Assembly (NCBI GenBank): GCA_005881575.1
Contig: VBCA01000047.1
Location: 1 to 37,457, forward strand
Length of the DNA: 37,457 nucleotides
Reading direction: 5' to 3'
DNA from: Betaproteobacteria bacterium
GTDB taxonomy: Bacteria; Pseudomonadota; Gammaproteobacteria; Burkholderiales; SG8-39
Shown here piece after piece: positions 6,917-15,000 of this stretch. Position 1 is the first letter of the stretch, and every line of letters begins with the position of its first letter. The translations under genes were made by a program, and so were the position numbers. The notes beneath the pieces were generated by a model. It did not search any database and was not told where the DNA came from. It worked only from the letters and a program-made list of their open reading frames with translations.

Positions 6917-7231
6917 TCAGCGATAGACGACGACGCCGATCACGACGGCCAGGTCGAGCAGGACCCAGCCGACGCAGGCAAGATAAATCGTCTTGTCGCG
7001 CTTCTGGAGCCCGTAGACGAACCACAGGCATGCGCCGATGAGATACGAGACCCATGAAATGACGGAGACACCGCCGGCGTTGTGTTCGATCCAGATGGTG
7101 AGCACCTGCGGCACGGTCATGAGCATGGTGAACACGGACAGCCCTCTCAGGAGCTTTTCCAGACCGGTGGCGGGCGGCGAAGAAGCTTGCGGCCGGGTGA
7201 CGCAGGGGCCATCGCAAGGAAGCATCGTCAT
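6917..7231 (-). CDS. SemiSWEET/PQ-loop family membrane protein
   Basis: Three-helix membrane protein of the SemiSWEET (MtN3/PQ-loop) family, which works as a dimer to move sugars or other small solutes. The PQ-loop motif is seen in FTMLMTVPQVLTIW, followed by a helix with ISWVSYLIGACLWFVYGL and a third with YLACVGWVLLDLAVVIGVV. I place the start at ATG 7231 (MTMLPCDGPC) because AGGAGA lies six bases upstream; GTG 7249 and ATG 7246 are in-frame alternatives. The 104-residue protein has an unusual polar N-terminal extension of about 30 residues with CDGPC. It lies 63 bases after the cupredoxin gene in the same direction and is probably the last gene of the sigma-factor operon. Confidence 0.8.
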   Translation of the reverse strand: MTMLPCDGPCVTRPQASSPPATGLEKLLRGLSVFTMLMTVPQVLTIWIEHNAGGVSVISWVSYLIGACLWFVYGLQKRDKTIYLACVGWVLLDLAVVIGVVVYR

Positions 7232-7294
7232 CGTGTCTCTCCTCATCACGCGCGCTCACGGCGATGCTACCGGGTGTGTGTATCGATCGCGCGA

Positions 7295-7609
7295 CTATTT
7301 CACCACCAGCACCCCTTTCATCACCGGGTGGAGACGGCAGATGTAGCGCATCTCGCCTTTCTTGCGCGCGGTGAACCGCCAGCTCTTGTCCGGAGCCAGG
7401 TCCCCGGATTCGACGCGCGCTTCGCGCGCCGTGACGCTGTGCGGCAGGAAATCCTTGTTGGTCCAGACCACGATGTCACCGGCAGCCACCTCGAGGCGCT
7501 CGGGAATGAACTTCATACCTTCGATCCGCACCGCGTGCGTGTTCCCCGCGGCAACGGCCGCCGCGGGAAAGACCGCGAGGCAAATCGCGACGAGCGCCGC
7601 TCGAAGCAC
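7295..7609 (-). CDS. Cupredoxin-like type-1 copper protein (plastocyanin/azurin fold)
   Basis: Exported blue-copper-type protein of 104 residues, a single beta-barrel domain for electron transfer or copper handling in the periplasm. A signal peptide (residues 1-21, ending VAA) precedes the domain. All four type-1 copper ligands are visible: His in PHSVT, then Cys, His and Met in YICRLHPVMKG near the C-terminus. The start is GTG at 7609. Its AGGA overlaps the stop codon of the upstream DUF4142 gene and only 6 bases separate the genes, so translation is likely coupled. Membership in the sigma-factor operon suggests induction with it. Confidence 0.9.
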   Translation of the reverse strand: MLRAALVAICLAVFPAAAVAAGNTHAVRIEGMKFIPERLEVAAGDIVVWTNKDFLPHSVTAREARVESGDLAPDKSWRFTARKKGEMRYICRLHPVMKGVLVVK

Positions 7610-7615
7610 GGCGTC

Positions 7616-8140
7616 CTACTTCTTCGCGAGGCTGGACTGGATCATTTTGGCGTGATCCAGGTGCGCGGCAATGGCGGGGCGGACTTTGACGATGAGGTTC
7701 TTGAGCTCGGCGTTCTTCGCGCTCGGAATCAGGACCTTGTCGATCGCGTCCAGGACCTGCTGGTGATACGCCACTTCGTGGTCGACGTACGCCTTGTCGA
7801 ACGCTGCGCCCTTCAGGCCTTTGAGATTCTTCGTGTTCTCGGCCGCGCCGGTCTTCAGGCTCTGGCTGGTGGGACTGTCCTCGGGCTTGACACCGAGCTT
7901 CTTCGCGAGCGCCCCCGCCTGCTTGTTGACCGCGGTATGGTCGGTGATCATCAGCTGCGCGAACTTCGAGACTTCCTTGTTCTTGGTGTGGGACTTGGCG
8001 AGCTTGCCCGCGTCGATGTCGATCTGGTCCGCCGTGACTACGATCCCGGCGATCTGCGGATCGGACGGACCGCCCTGGGCGTAGGCGGTGACGAGGAAAA
8101 GCGAGGCTGCGAGGGCGACGGCGATTTTCGAGGGGTTCAT
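7616..8140 (-). CDS. DUF4142-domain exported protein
   Basis: Predicted periplasmic or outer-membrane-associated protein of 174 residues: a signal peptide (1-22, ending AYAQ) followed by an all-helical DUF4142 domain. Family features include IVVTADQIDIDAGKLAKSHTKNKEVSKFAQLMITDHTAVNK and, near the C-terminus, DHEVAYHQQVLDAID and AAHLDHAKMIQ. The repeated His/Glu/Asp positions on helices recall ferritin-like four-helix bundles, but metal binding is my inference. The biochemical role of DUF4142 is unknown. AGGAGAAAACC precedes the ATG. It is the second gene of the operon, 24 bases after the sigma gene and 6 bases before the cupredoxin gene. Confidence 0.88.
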   Translation of the reverse strand: MNPSKIAVALAASLFLVTAYAQGGPSDPQIAGIVVTADQIDIDAGKLAKSHTKNKEVSKFAQLMITDHTAVNKQAGALAKKLGVKPEDSPTSQSLKTGAAENTKNLKGLKGAAFDKAYVDHEVAYHQQVLDAIDKVLIPSAKNAELKNLIVKVRPAIAAHLDHAKMIQSSLAKK

Positions 8141-8164
8141 GGTTTTCTCCTGTGGGTGGTCCGA

Positions 8165-8866
8165 TTAGGGTTTTCCGCTTTCTTCGAGCTTCGCCATCAC
8201 GCCCGCGACGATGCGGTCGCAGCGCGCTCCGGCGAAAGCGAATGCGTCGCCGTAGGCGAGGTCGATTTCCTTCGAGAGCGCCTCGCGCAGAAGGCCCCGC
8301 GCGCGGAAAAAGCGCGAGCGCACGGTCGCCTCCGGGATGCCGAGCGCAGCGGCGGATTCCTCGACGGAGAGCTCCTGCAGCGCGCGCAGCACGAACACGG
8401 TCCGGAACGCGTCGGGCAGCTCGTCGATTTTCGACTCGAGCAGCCGGCGCGTCTGCGCGCGCTGCGCGGCGCCTTCGGGCTGCTCCGGTAAGGTTTCGTT
8501 CATGTTTCCCTCCGCGGCTTCGCTGTCCTCCTGCGTCTCTCCGCTCAGTTGGATGATTTCGGCCCCACGCTTGCGCCTGCGCGCACGCGCGATGGCTTCG
8601 TTCACGACGATGCGGACCAGCCAGGTGGACAGCTTCGCGTCGCCGCGGAACCCGCTCATCCCCCGGTACGCGAGCAGATAGGCTTCCTGCACCGCGTCCT
8701 CGGCCTCGGCCTCGTCCTTGAGGATGCTGCGCGCGGTGCGGTAGAGGATCTGGTTGTGCCGGCGCATCAGCAGCTCGAAGGCCTGCTTGTCGCCGGCCGA
8801 AATGCGCTGCGCCAGCTCCGGGTCGGTCAGTTTGCCGTAGGCGATTGCTTCTGTCGCGGGTTGCAT
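8165..8866 (-). CDS. ECF-type RNA polymerase sigma factor
   Basis: Group IV sigma-70 factor of 233 residues. Region 2 (about 18-90) includes the helix with ILKDEAEAEDAVQEAYLLAYRGMSGFRG and KLSTWLVRIVVNEAIARARRRKR. Region 4 (about 140-205) includes LPDAFRTVFVLRALQELSVEESAAALGIPEATVRSRFFRARGLLREAL. A C-terminal tail of roughly 25 residues (YGDAFAFAGARCDRIVAGVM) holds a single Cys and could have a regulatory role. No anti-sigma factor gene is adjacent on either side. I use ATG 8866 rather than GTG 8872 because the latter overlaps the ribosome-binding site GAGGT. A promoter-like element of the same type as that before the cytochrome gene lies just upstream, implying autoregulation. Confidence 0.93.
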   Translation of the reverse strand: MQPATEAIAYGKLTDPELAQRISAGDKQAFELLMRRHNQILYRTARSILKDEAEAEDAVQEAYLLAYRGMSGFRGDAKLSTWLVRIVVNEAIARARRRKRGAEIIQLSGETQEDSEAAEGNMNETLPEQPEGAAQRAQTRRLLESKIDELPDAFRTVFVLRALQELSVEESAAALGIPEATVRSRFFRARGLLREALSKEIDLAYGDAFAFAGARCDRIVAGVMAKLEESGKP

Positions 8867-8894
8867 GGGCACCTCTTTGCCGCTTTTTCACGCT

Positions 8895-8925
8895 ATTGGA
8901 TGAAGATTATGCCCGACGCGTTCCC
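8895..8925 (-). promoter_or_regulatory. Candidate ECF promoter of the sigma-factor operon
   Basis: On the minus strand GGGAACGC (8925-8918) is followed after 11 bases by TCTTCATCCAAT (8906-8895). The same two blocks with the same 11-base spacing stand before the di-heme cytochrome gene, while the spacer sequences differ. GGAAC-type -35 blocks are common for ECF sigma factors. The -10 end lies 28 bases before the ATG, leaving a leader of about 20 bases. Confidence 0.65.
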
Positions 8926-8943
8926 GGTCTACCGAAAACAAAC

Positions 8944-8976
8944 GGGGCACTCGGGGACTATGCGTCCCCGTGCCCC
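8944..8976 (-). terminator. Rho-independent terminator of the di-heme cytochrome gene
   Basis: GGGGCAC-TC-GGGGAC (8944-8958) pairs with GTCCCCGTGCCCC (8964-8976) around a TATGC loop: a 13-bp stem with one 2-base bulge. On the minus strand it starts 10 bases after the cytochrome stop codon and is followed by the T-rich GTTTGTTTTC. It also separates that gene from the sigma operon promoter 18 bases further on. Confidence 0.75.
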
Positions 8977-8986
8977 ATTATTTCAT

Positions 8987-10318
8987 TCAGAGTGACTTCA
9001 AGTACTCGATCAGGTCGCCTTTTTCAGGCTCCGTCAACCCGAGCCTGAAGACGACGTCGTAGTGCGCGATGACGTCCCGCAGAGTGGCAAAGCGCCCGTC
9101 GTGGAAGAAACCGCCCTTCTGGTGCGTCCACAGTCCCGCGAGCGGTGCGGTGCGATACATGTGGGTCGGCGAGCGGTCGGCCTGGAAGGAATCGATTCCG
9201 AGCTCGGCCGGCGTGTGCAGGTTGTGGCCCGTTTCGGTGAACAGCGGCGGAACGTGGCAAGTCGCGCACTTGCCCGGGCCGTCGAAGACTTCCTTGCCCC
9301 GCTCTGCGGCAGCCGCGTCGAAGCTCCCCACGGGAGGCTTCGGCGCCTTGAGGGCGAGCTGATAGGCATGAAGGGCGGGAAGCTTGGCCGTCACCAAGTC
9401 GGGCGTGTCGCGCGTATTCCACGAGCCGCTCCTCGCCGACACCGGATACTGGACCGGATCGCTCAGGCGCTGATCGAAGAAAGTCCCCGAGCCGTGCATC
9501 TCCGTCACGGCGACGTAGGCGTTCCAGTACGGCACCGAGCCGAAGCCCGTCCAGGTATGGAGGTTCACGCCGGCGAGGCCGAACGCGGGCGGAATCAGGG
9601 TGCCCGCCTGCCCGCCGTCGGGACGCAAGGCTTTGCCGTCCTTGTCGAGCTCGGCGTCGAAGCGACCGGGGCCCCAGCTGTTCAGGACCGCCTTGACCGT
9701 GGCCACATCGACTCGCAGCAGCTCGGCGATGGGGGTGAGGTTAGGAGCGAGCGAAACGATGAGCCCGACGTTCAGGTCGCGGTTGGCCCAGCCGTCGAGG
9801 CGCTTGCCGATTCCGGGCGCGAAGGAGTCGTCGACGGTCGAGTGGCACAGCGCGCACTGGACGCCCATCGATTTGATGCCGCCCGCTCCGTCGAAAATAC
9901 CGGTCACGCCCACCACGGCGTTGAGCCTGAGGAGCGCGAGCGTCGTCGCCGGATCGTCGAGATTAACCCTGCCCGCCCTGATCTGCGACTTCAGCTGCTC
10001 GGGCAATGCGTCCGCATCCACTTTGAGGCCGACTGCGAGCGCGGTCTTCGGGCTCACCCCCGGACCGACGCCGCCGTTTCGTACACCGGCGATCGCCTGA
10101 TGCAGCTTGAGCGTATCGCCCCACCAGGCTTCGTCACCGAAGGTATCGAAACGAAAGATCTGCTTGCCCAGGTCGAGCGTGGCCTGCGCCTGGCGGTCCA
10201 CTTTCTTGTCGTCTCTTGAATGTTCGGGTCCTTCCCCGGCGAGCAAGCTGGACTCGTGAAGAAGGGTAAGCGCTGCGAATAGAAAAACCCCCACGAACAA
10301 AATGGATTTATGTTTCAT
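8987..10318 (-). CDS. Di-heme cytochrome c, CCP/MauG-related
   Basis: Exported c-type cytochrome of 443 residues with a signal peptide (1-27). It has two heme-binding motifs, CALCH (155-159) and CATCH (351-355). The C-terminal part, with THMYRTAPLAGLW, FFHDGRFATLRDVIAHYD and LIEYLKSL, matches the end of bacterial di-heme peroxidase/MauG-type proteins. The first heme lies about 100 residues later than in classical CcpA or MauG. The N-terminal third (KQIFRFDTFGDEAWWGDTLKLHQAI) belongs to a larger uncharacterised subgroup, so peroxidase activity is not certain. AAAGGAGG precedes the ATG. It has its own ECF-type promoter candidate and a strong terminator, so it looks monocistronic. Confidence 0.88.
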   Translation of the reverse strand: MKHKSILFVGVFLFAALTLLHESSLLAGEGPEHSRDDKKVDRQAQATLDLGKQIFRFDTFGDEAWWGDTLKLHQAIAGVRNGGVGPGVSPKTALAVGLKVDADALPEQLKSQIRAGRVNLDDPATTLALLRLNAVVGVTGIFDGAGGIKSMGVQCALCHSTVDDSFAPGIGKRLDGWANRDLNVGLIVSLAPNLTPIAELLRVDVATVKAVLNSWGPGRFDAELDKDGKALRPDGGQAGTLIPPAFGLAGVNLHTWTGFGSVPYWNAYVAVTEMHGSGTFFDQRLSDPVQYPVSARSGSWNTRDTPDLVTAKLPALHAYQLALKAPKPPVGSFDAAAAERGKEVFDGPGKCATCHVPPLFTETGHNLHTPAELGIDSFQADRSPTHMYRTAPLAGLWTHQKGGFFHDGRFATLRDVIAHYDVVFRLGLTEPEKGDLIEYLKSL

Positions 10319-10366
10319 AGAGCCTCCTTTTGTGAACCATTGTCTTCCCGTGACGTGCGCGTGTGC

Positions 10367-10397
10367 ATTGGATGAAGACCGTGCTCCGTGCGTTCCC
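10367..10397 (-). promoter_or_regulatory. Candidate ECF promoter of the di-heme cytochrome gene
   Basis: On the minus strand GGGAACGC (10397-10390), 11 bases, then TCTTCATCCAAT (10378-10367). Both blocks are identical to those before the sigma gene, at the same spacing. The end of the -10 block is 48 bases before the ATG, giving a leader of about 40 bases that carries AAAGGAGG. Confidence 0.65.
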
Positions 10398-10470
10398 GTC
10401 AGGAGTGAACACGCCCAAAGAAGGAAGTGCTTCCCGGAACTCCGTAATAAAATGAGGCTCTCGGAAAATC

Positions 10471-10501
10471 GGGAACGCCGCGGGTCGAAGCGTCGTCGAA
10501 T
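10471..10501 (+). promoter_or_regulatory. Weaker ECF promoter match before the peptidase-like gene
   Basis: On the plus strand GGGAACGC (10471-10478) is followed after exactly 11 bases by GCGTCGTCGAAT (10490-10501), which matches the second block of the two minus-strand sites at 8 of 12 positions. It ends 30 bases before the ATG at 10532. Thus the 213-base gap 10319-10531 would hold two divergent promoters of the same sigma factor. Confidence 0.5.
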
Positions 10502-10531
10502 CGCTGCAGAAAAAGAGCCGCAAAGCTACAC

Positions 10532-11299
10532 ATGAACCCCGTACTCCGATGGATGGGCGGACGCCTCGCCCGCTACCTCGCGGCGCCGATCCGCGGCGCC
10601 CAGACTGCGGCCGCCTCGCTCGAGCAGCTCGGGGCCGCACTCGAGCCGGGCGATGTCCTGCTCGTCGAAGGGAATACGCGCGTCAGCGTCGCCATAAAAT
10701 ACCTGACGCAATCGACCTGGTCGCACGCGATGTTCTACATCGGCGATGCCCTCGGACCGCCCGCACCGGGCGAAAAGCCCGGGGTGCTGGTCGAAGCCGA
10801 CATACTCTACGGGATTCGCGCCGTACCGTTGTCAGACGTTTCCGGCATGAACACCCGCATCTGCCGGCCGGTGGGCCTCTCGAAGGAGGATCTGAAGGCC
10901 GTGATCAACTTCGCCGTCTCGCACATCGGCGGCCGCTACGACCTGAAGAACGTTTTCGATCTTGCGCGCTATCTGATGCCCACGCCGCCCGTTCCGGTGC
11001 GCTGGCGCCGTCGCATGCTCGCCTTCGGCAGCGGCGACCCGACGCGCGCCATCTGCTCGACGCTGGTCGCCCAGGCGTTCCAGTCGGTGCACTACCCGAT
11101 CCTGCCCGAGGTCAAGTACGTCCACGACGGGACGCCCGGCTGCAACGACTGCTATCACGAAGTCATGCACATTCGGCACCACAGCCTGTTTACGCCTCGC
11201 GACTTCGACATTTCGCCCTACTTCGAGGTGGTGAAGCCCACCATCCCCAAGGACTTCGACTATCACCGGATCGCCTGGGCCCAGGAAGATCCAGTCTGA
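10532..11299 (+). CDS. Permuted papain-fold (YiiX/C92-like, NlpC/P60-superfamily) protein
   Basis: Protein of 255 residues resembling the circularly permuted NlpC/P60 group (peptidase C92/YiiX-like), amidases or peptidases acting on cell-wall or lipid-linked amides. The permuted order is visible: His65 in WSHAMFYIG, Glu88 in VLVEADI, and Cys175 in AICSTLVAQAF. The opening EPGDVLLVEGNTRVSVAIKYLT is the typical first strand-helix unit. No clear signal peptide is present, though residues 1-25 are amphipathic. The ribosome-binding site is weak. Eighteen bases separate it from the oxidoreductase gene downstream, so the two likely form an operon. The substrate is unknown. Confidence 0.78.
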   Translation: MNPVLRWMGGRLARYLAAPIRGAQTAAASLEQLGAALEPGDVLLVEGNTRVSVAIKYLTQSTWSHAMFYIGDALGPPAPGEKPGVLVEADILYGIRAVPLSDVSGMNTRICRPVGLSKEDLKAVINFAVSHIGGRYDLKNVFDLARYLMPTPPVPVRWRRRMLAFGSGDPTRAICSTLVAQAFQSVHYPILPEVKYVHDGTPGCNDCYHEVMHIRHHSLFTPRDFDISPYFEVVKPTIPKDFDYHRIAWAQEDPV

Positions 11300-11316
11300 C
11301 CGGAGAAAGAGCTGCG

Positions 11317-12039
11317 ATGCCCAAATACGAAACCGCGCTCACCCGCAGCGAGACTGTCGCCGAAGGCACGATGGCGTTTCATTTCGCCAAGCCCGCGGGG
11401 TTCAAGTTCACGGCCGGACAATCGATGAACGTGTCCTTGATCGATCCGCCCGAGAGCGACGCCAAGGGCAACTCCCGCACCTTCTCGATCGTCAGCGCCC
11501 CCCACGAGAACGAGCTCGTGATCGCGACGCGCATGCGCGACACGGCGTTCAAGCGGGTGCTCAAGGGAATGCCGCCCGGCGGCCGGGTCGGCCTGCGCGG
11601 CCCGGCGGGCATGTTCACGCTCGATCCCGCGGACGCGAGGCCCGCGGCATACCTCGCGGGGGGCATAGGCATCACGCCATTCGTGAGCATGTTGCGCGAG
11701 GGGGCGCACACGCGGCTCGCCCGGGACCTGTGGCTTTTCTACTCCAACCGCAGGCCCGAGGACGCGGCTTTTCTCGAGGAGCTCGCGGCGCTCCCCAAGC
11801 GTCATTCCCGCTGCCATTTCGTGGGCACCATGGTCGAAATGGACAAGTCGAGACGGCCCTGGAGCGGCGAGACCGGTTTTCTCGACCGCGCCATGCTCGA
11901 GCGCCACCTGAAGGGCCTCGCCGCGAACGTCTATTACGTCGCGGGGCCGCCCGGGCTGGTGGAGGCGATGCAGAAAATGCTCGTCGCCGCGGGCGTTGCA
12001 GAAGAGGCGATCCACACGGACGAGTTCTTCGGCTACTAG
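11317..12039 (+). CDS. FAD/NAD(P)H oxidoreductase (ferredoxin-NADP reductase superfamily)
   Basis: Two-domain flavoprotein of 240 residues. The FAD-binding barrel (about 1-105) has the isoalloxazine-contacting RTFSIVS (54-60). The NAD(P)-binding Rossmann domain (about 108-240) starts with YLAGGIGITPFVSML (112-126) and contains YYVAGPPGLVEAM. The C-terminal DEFFGY is the usual end of the family. There is no iron-sulfur domain or membrane segment, so it probably transfers electrons between NAD(P)H and a soluble partner such as a ferredoxin, cytochrome or oxygenase. GGAGA precedes the ATG. It follows the C92-like gene at 18 bases and so may share the third ECF-type promoter. Confidence 0.88.
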   Translation: MPKYETALTRSETVAEGTMAFHFAKPAGFKFTAGQSMNVSLIDPPESDAKGNSRTFSIVSAPHENELVIATRMRDTAFKRVLKGMPPGGRVGLRGPAGMFTLDPADARPAAYLAGGIGITPFVSMLREGAHTRLARDLWLFYSNRRPEDAAFLEELAALPKRHSRCHFVGTMVEMDKSRRPWSGETGFLDRAMLERHLKGLAANVYYVAGPPGLVEAMQKMLVAAGVAEEAIHTDEFFGY

Positions 12040-12041
12040 GC

Positions 12042-12049
12042 GATAAAAT
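12042..12049 (+). promoter_or_regulatory. Candidate -10 element of the uvrA-type gene (leaderless type)
   Basis: GATAAAAT, with hexamer TAAAAT at 12044-12049, ends six bases before the ATG at 12056, right after the stop codon of the preceding gene. No ribosome-binding site is visible between stop and start, which favours leaderless transcription. It is the same element as before the Fpg/Nei-type gene. A -35 is not evident. Confidence 0.4.
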
Positions 12050-12055
12050 AGCGGT

Positions 12056-15000
12056 ATGCTGCAACGCCGCTACGACCCCGCGATCGTCATCCGCGGCGCC
12101 CGCCAGAACAACCTCAAGAATCTCTCGCTCGAGATACCGACGAACGAGCTCGTCGTCGTCACCGGCGTGTCGGGGTCGGGAAAATCCTCGCTCGTTTTCG
12201 ACACGCTCTACGCCGAGGGGCAGCGGCGTTACGTGGAGACTTTCAGCCCCTACGCGCGGCAATTCCTCGACCGCATGGACAAGCCCCAAGTCGATGCGAT
12301 CGAGGGGATTCCCCCCGCGATCGCCATCGACCAGACCAACCCCGTACGCACCTCGCGCTCGACGGTCGGCACGATGACCGAGCTGAACGACCACCTGAAG
12401 CTTCTTTTCGCGCGTGCGGGCCAGCTCTTTTGCCGCGGCTGCGGCCGGCCCGTGCGGCGCGATACGCCGGCCTCCGTATACGGGCAGCTCGCTGCGCAGG
12501 CCGAAACCGCGGGCGATCCGCGCCTGATCGTCACCTTTCCGGTGACGGTGCCGAAGAACTTCAAGGAAGACGAAGTCCAGGCGCTGCTCAAGGCTCAGGG
12601 CTACGACCGTATCCACGCGCGCACCGGCACACTGCTCGAGGTCGTTCAGGATCGCGTGAAGATGTCCTCGGCGGAGAAGGCGCGTGTGATCGAAGGCGTC
12701 GAGGCTGCGCTCAAGATCGGCCAGGGGAAGGTCAACGTCTATCCGCTGGACACGGACGGCAAGGCCGGCGCGCCCTGGCGCTACTCCTCGGACCTGCACT
12801 GCCCTGACTGCGATATTCACTATTCCGAGCCGCTACCAAGTCTTTTCTCTTTCAACTCGCCGCTCGGCGCTTGCGAGACCTGCCGCGGCTTCGGGCGCGT
12901 GATCGGCATCGACTATGGCCTCATCGTCCCGGACGAATCGAAGACGCTGCGCGAAGGCGCGATCCGCCCATGGCAATCCCCCAGCTTTCACGAGTGCCAG
13001 GACGACATCGAGAAGTACGCAAAGAAGCGCGGCGTGCCGCTCGACGTTCCTTTCCGCGGTCTTTCCGCAAGGGAGCGCGCATGGGTGCTCGAAGGCGAGC
13101 CCGAGTGGCTGAGTTGGAGAAAATCCTGGCCGGGCGTGTGGTACGGCGTCGCGCGCTTTTTCCGGTGGCTCGAGACCAAGGCCTACAAAATGCACGTGCG
13201 CGTGCTCTTGTCGCGCTACCGCGCCTACACGCCTTGTTCGGCCTGCGGCGGCGCCCGCCTGAAGCCCGAGGCGCTGCTGTGGCGCGTCGGGACGAAGGAG
13301 GATGCCGATCGGGTACTCGATCCTGCGCGGCGCTTCATGCCGCAAGGCGCGAAATTCTCGGACGAAGTGCTGCGCGCGCTTCCCGGCCTCACCGTGCACG
13401 ACCTCGTGCTTCTGCCCGCCGAGCGCACGCGTGCGTTCTTCGAGGAACTCCATCTTCCCGCCCCCTTGGACGAGGCGACAGACCTCCTCCTCACCGAAAT
13501 CCGCGCGCGGCTGCGTTACGTGCAGGAAGTCGGCCTGGGCTACCTCACGCTCGACCGGCAATCGCGCACTCTCTCCGGCGGCGAAGTGCAGCGCATCAAT
13601 CTCACCACCGCGCTCGGCACTTCGCTCGTCAATACGCTCTTCGTGCTGGACGAACCCTCGATCGGCCTGCACCCGCGCGACATGGGCCGCGTCATCGGCG
13701 TGATGCAACGCCTGCGCGACGCGGGAAATTCGCTCGTCGTCGTCGAGCACGACCCGCAGATCATGTTCGCCGCCGACCGCATCCTGGACATGGGGCCCGG
13801 TCCCGGCGAGCGCGGCGGGGAGATCGTGTTCTTCGGCACGCCCGACGAGCTGAAGCAGTCGAAAACGCTTACGGCGGAATATCTCTCCGGGAGAAAACGC
13901 GCTGGCAGCGGCAAGGCGGCGGCACCGGACAGGAAAGCGGCGAAGATCGAGCTCCTCGGCGCGGCCGAGCACAACCTGAAAGACATCGACGTCGGCATTC
14001 CGCTCGAGCGGCTGGTGTGCATCACCGGCGTGTCGGGCTCGGGGAAATCCACGCTGGTGCAGGACGTGCTCTACGCAGCGCTGCGAAAGGCGAAGGGCAG
14101 GCCGACCGAGGCGCCGGGGACGTTCCGCGAGCTGCGCGGGCACGCGTTGATCGGGGACGTCGTGATGGTCGACCAGACGCCGATCGGGCGCACCACGCGC
14201 TCCAACCCCGCGAGCTACGTCGGCGCCTGGGACGCGATCCGCAACATCTACGCGAGAGAGCCGCTCGCGAAAGAGCGCAAGTACACCGCCGGCACCTTCA
14301 GCTTCAACTCCGGCAACGGCCGCTGCCCGAGCTGCGGGGGGAACGGCTTCGAGCACGTCGAGATGCAGTTCCTCTCCGACGTGTACCTGCGCTGCCCCGA
14401 CTGCAACGGCAGGCGCTTCCGCGACGAGGTGCTCGAAGTCGTGGTGGCAAGGAAATCGATCGCCGACGTGCTCGAGCTGACGGTATCCGAGGCGCTGGCT
14501 TTCTTCCGAGACTATCCCGAAGTCCAGCGCGCCTTGAAACCGCTCGCCGACGTCGGGCTCGAATACCTGCGCGTCGGCCAGCCGGTGCCGACGCTCTCCG
14601 GCGGCGAGGCGCAGCGGCTGAAGCTGGCCGGGCATCTGGTCGAAGCCGCAAGCAACGCGGTGAGGGGGGAACGAGGCAAGTTGTTTCTTTTCGACGAACC
14701 CACCACCGGCCTGCATTTCGACGATGTCGCGAAGCTGCTCTCCGCTTTCCGCCAGTTGATCGCCGCGGGACATTCGCTCGTCGTGATCGAGCACAATCTC
14801 GACGTCATCCGCGCCTGCGACTGGCTCATCGACCTCGGCCCCGAGGGCGGCGACGCCGGCGGCGCGATCGTCTGCACCGGAACGCCGGCGGAAGTCGCGA
14901 AGCACGCGAGCTCGCACACCGGCAAGGCGCTGTGCGAATACGAAGCGGCGCTGGCGAGACCCGCAGCTCTTCGCGCGGCCGACGCTGGCGTGCCGCTGCA

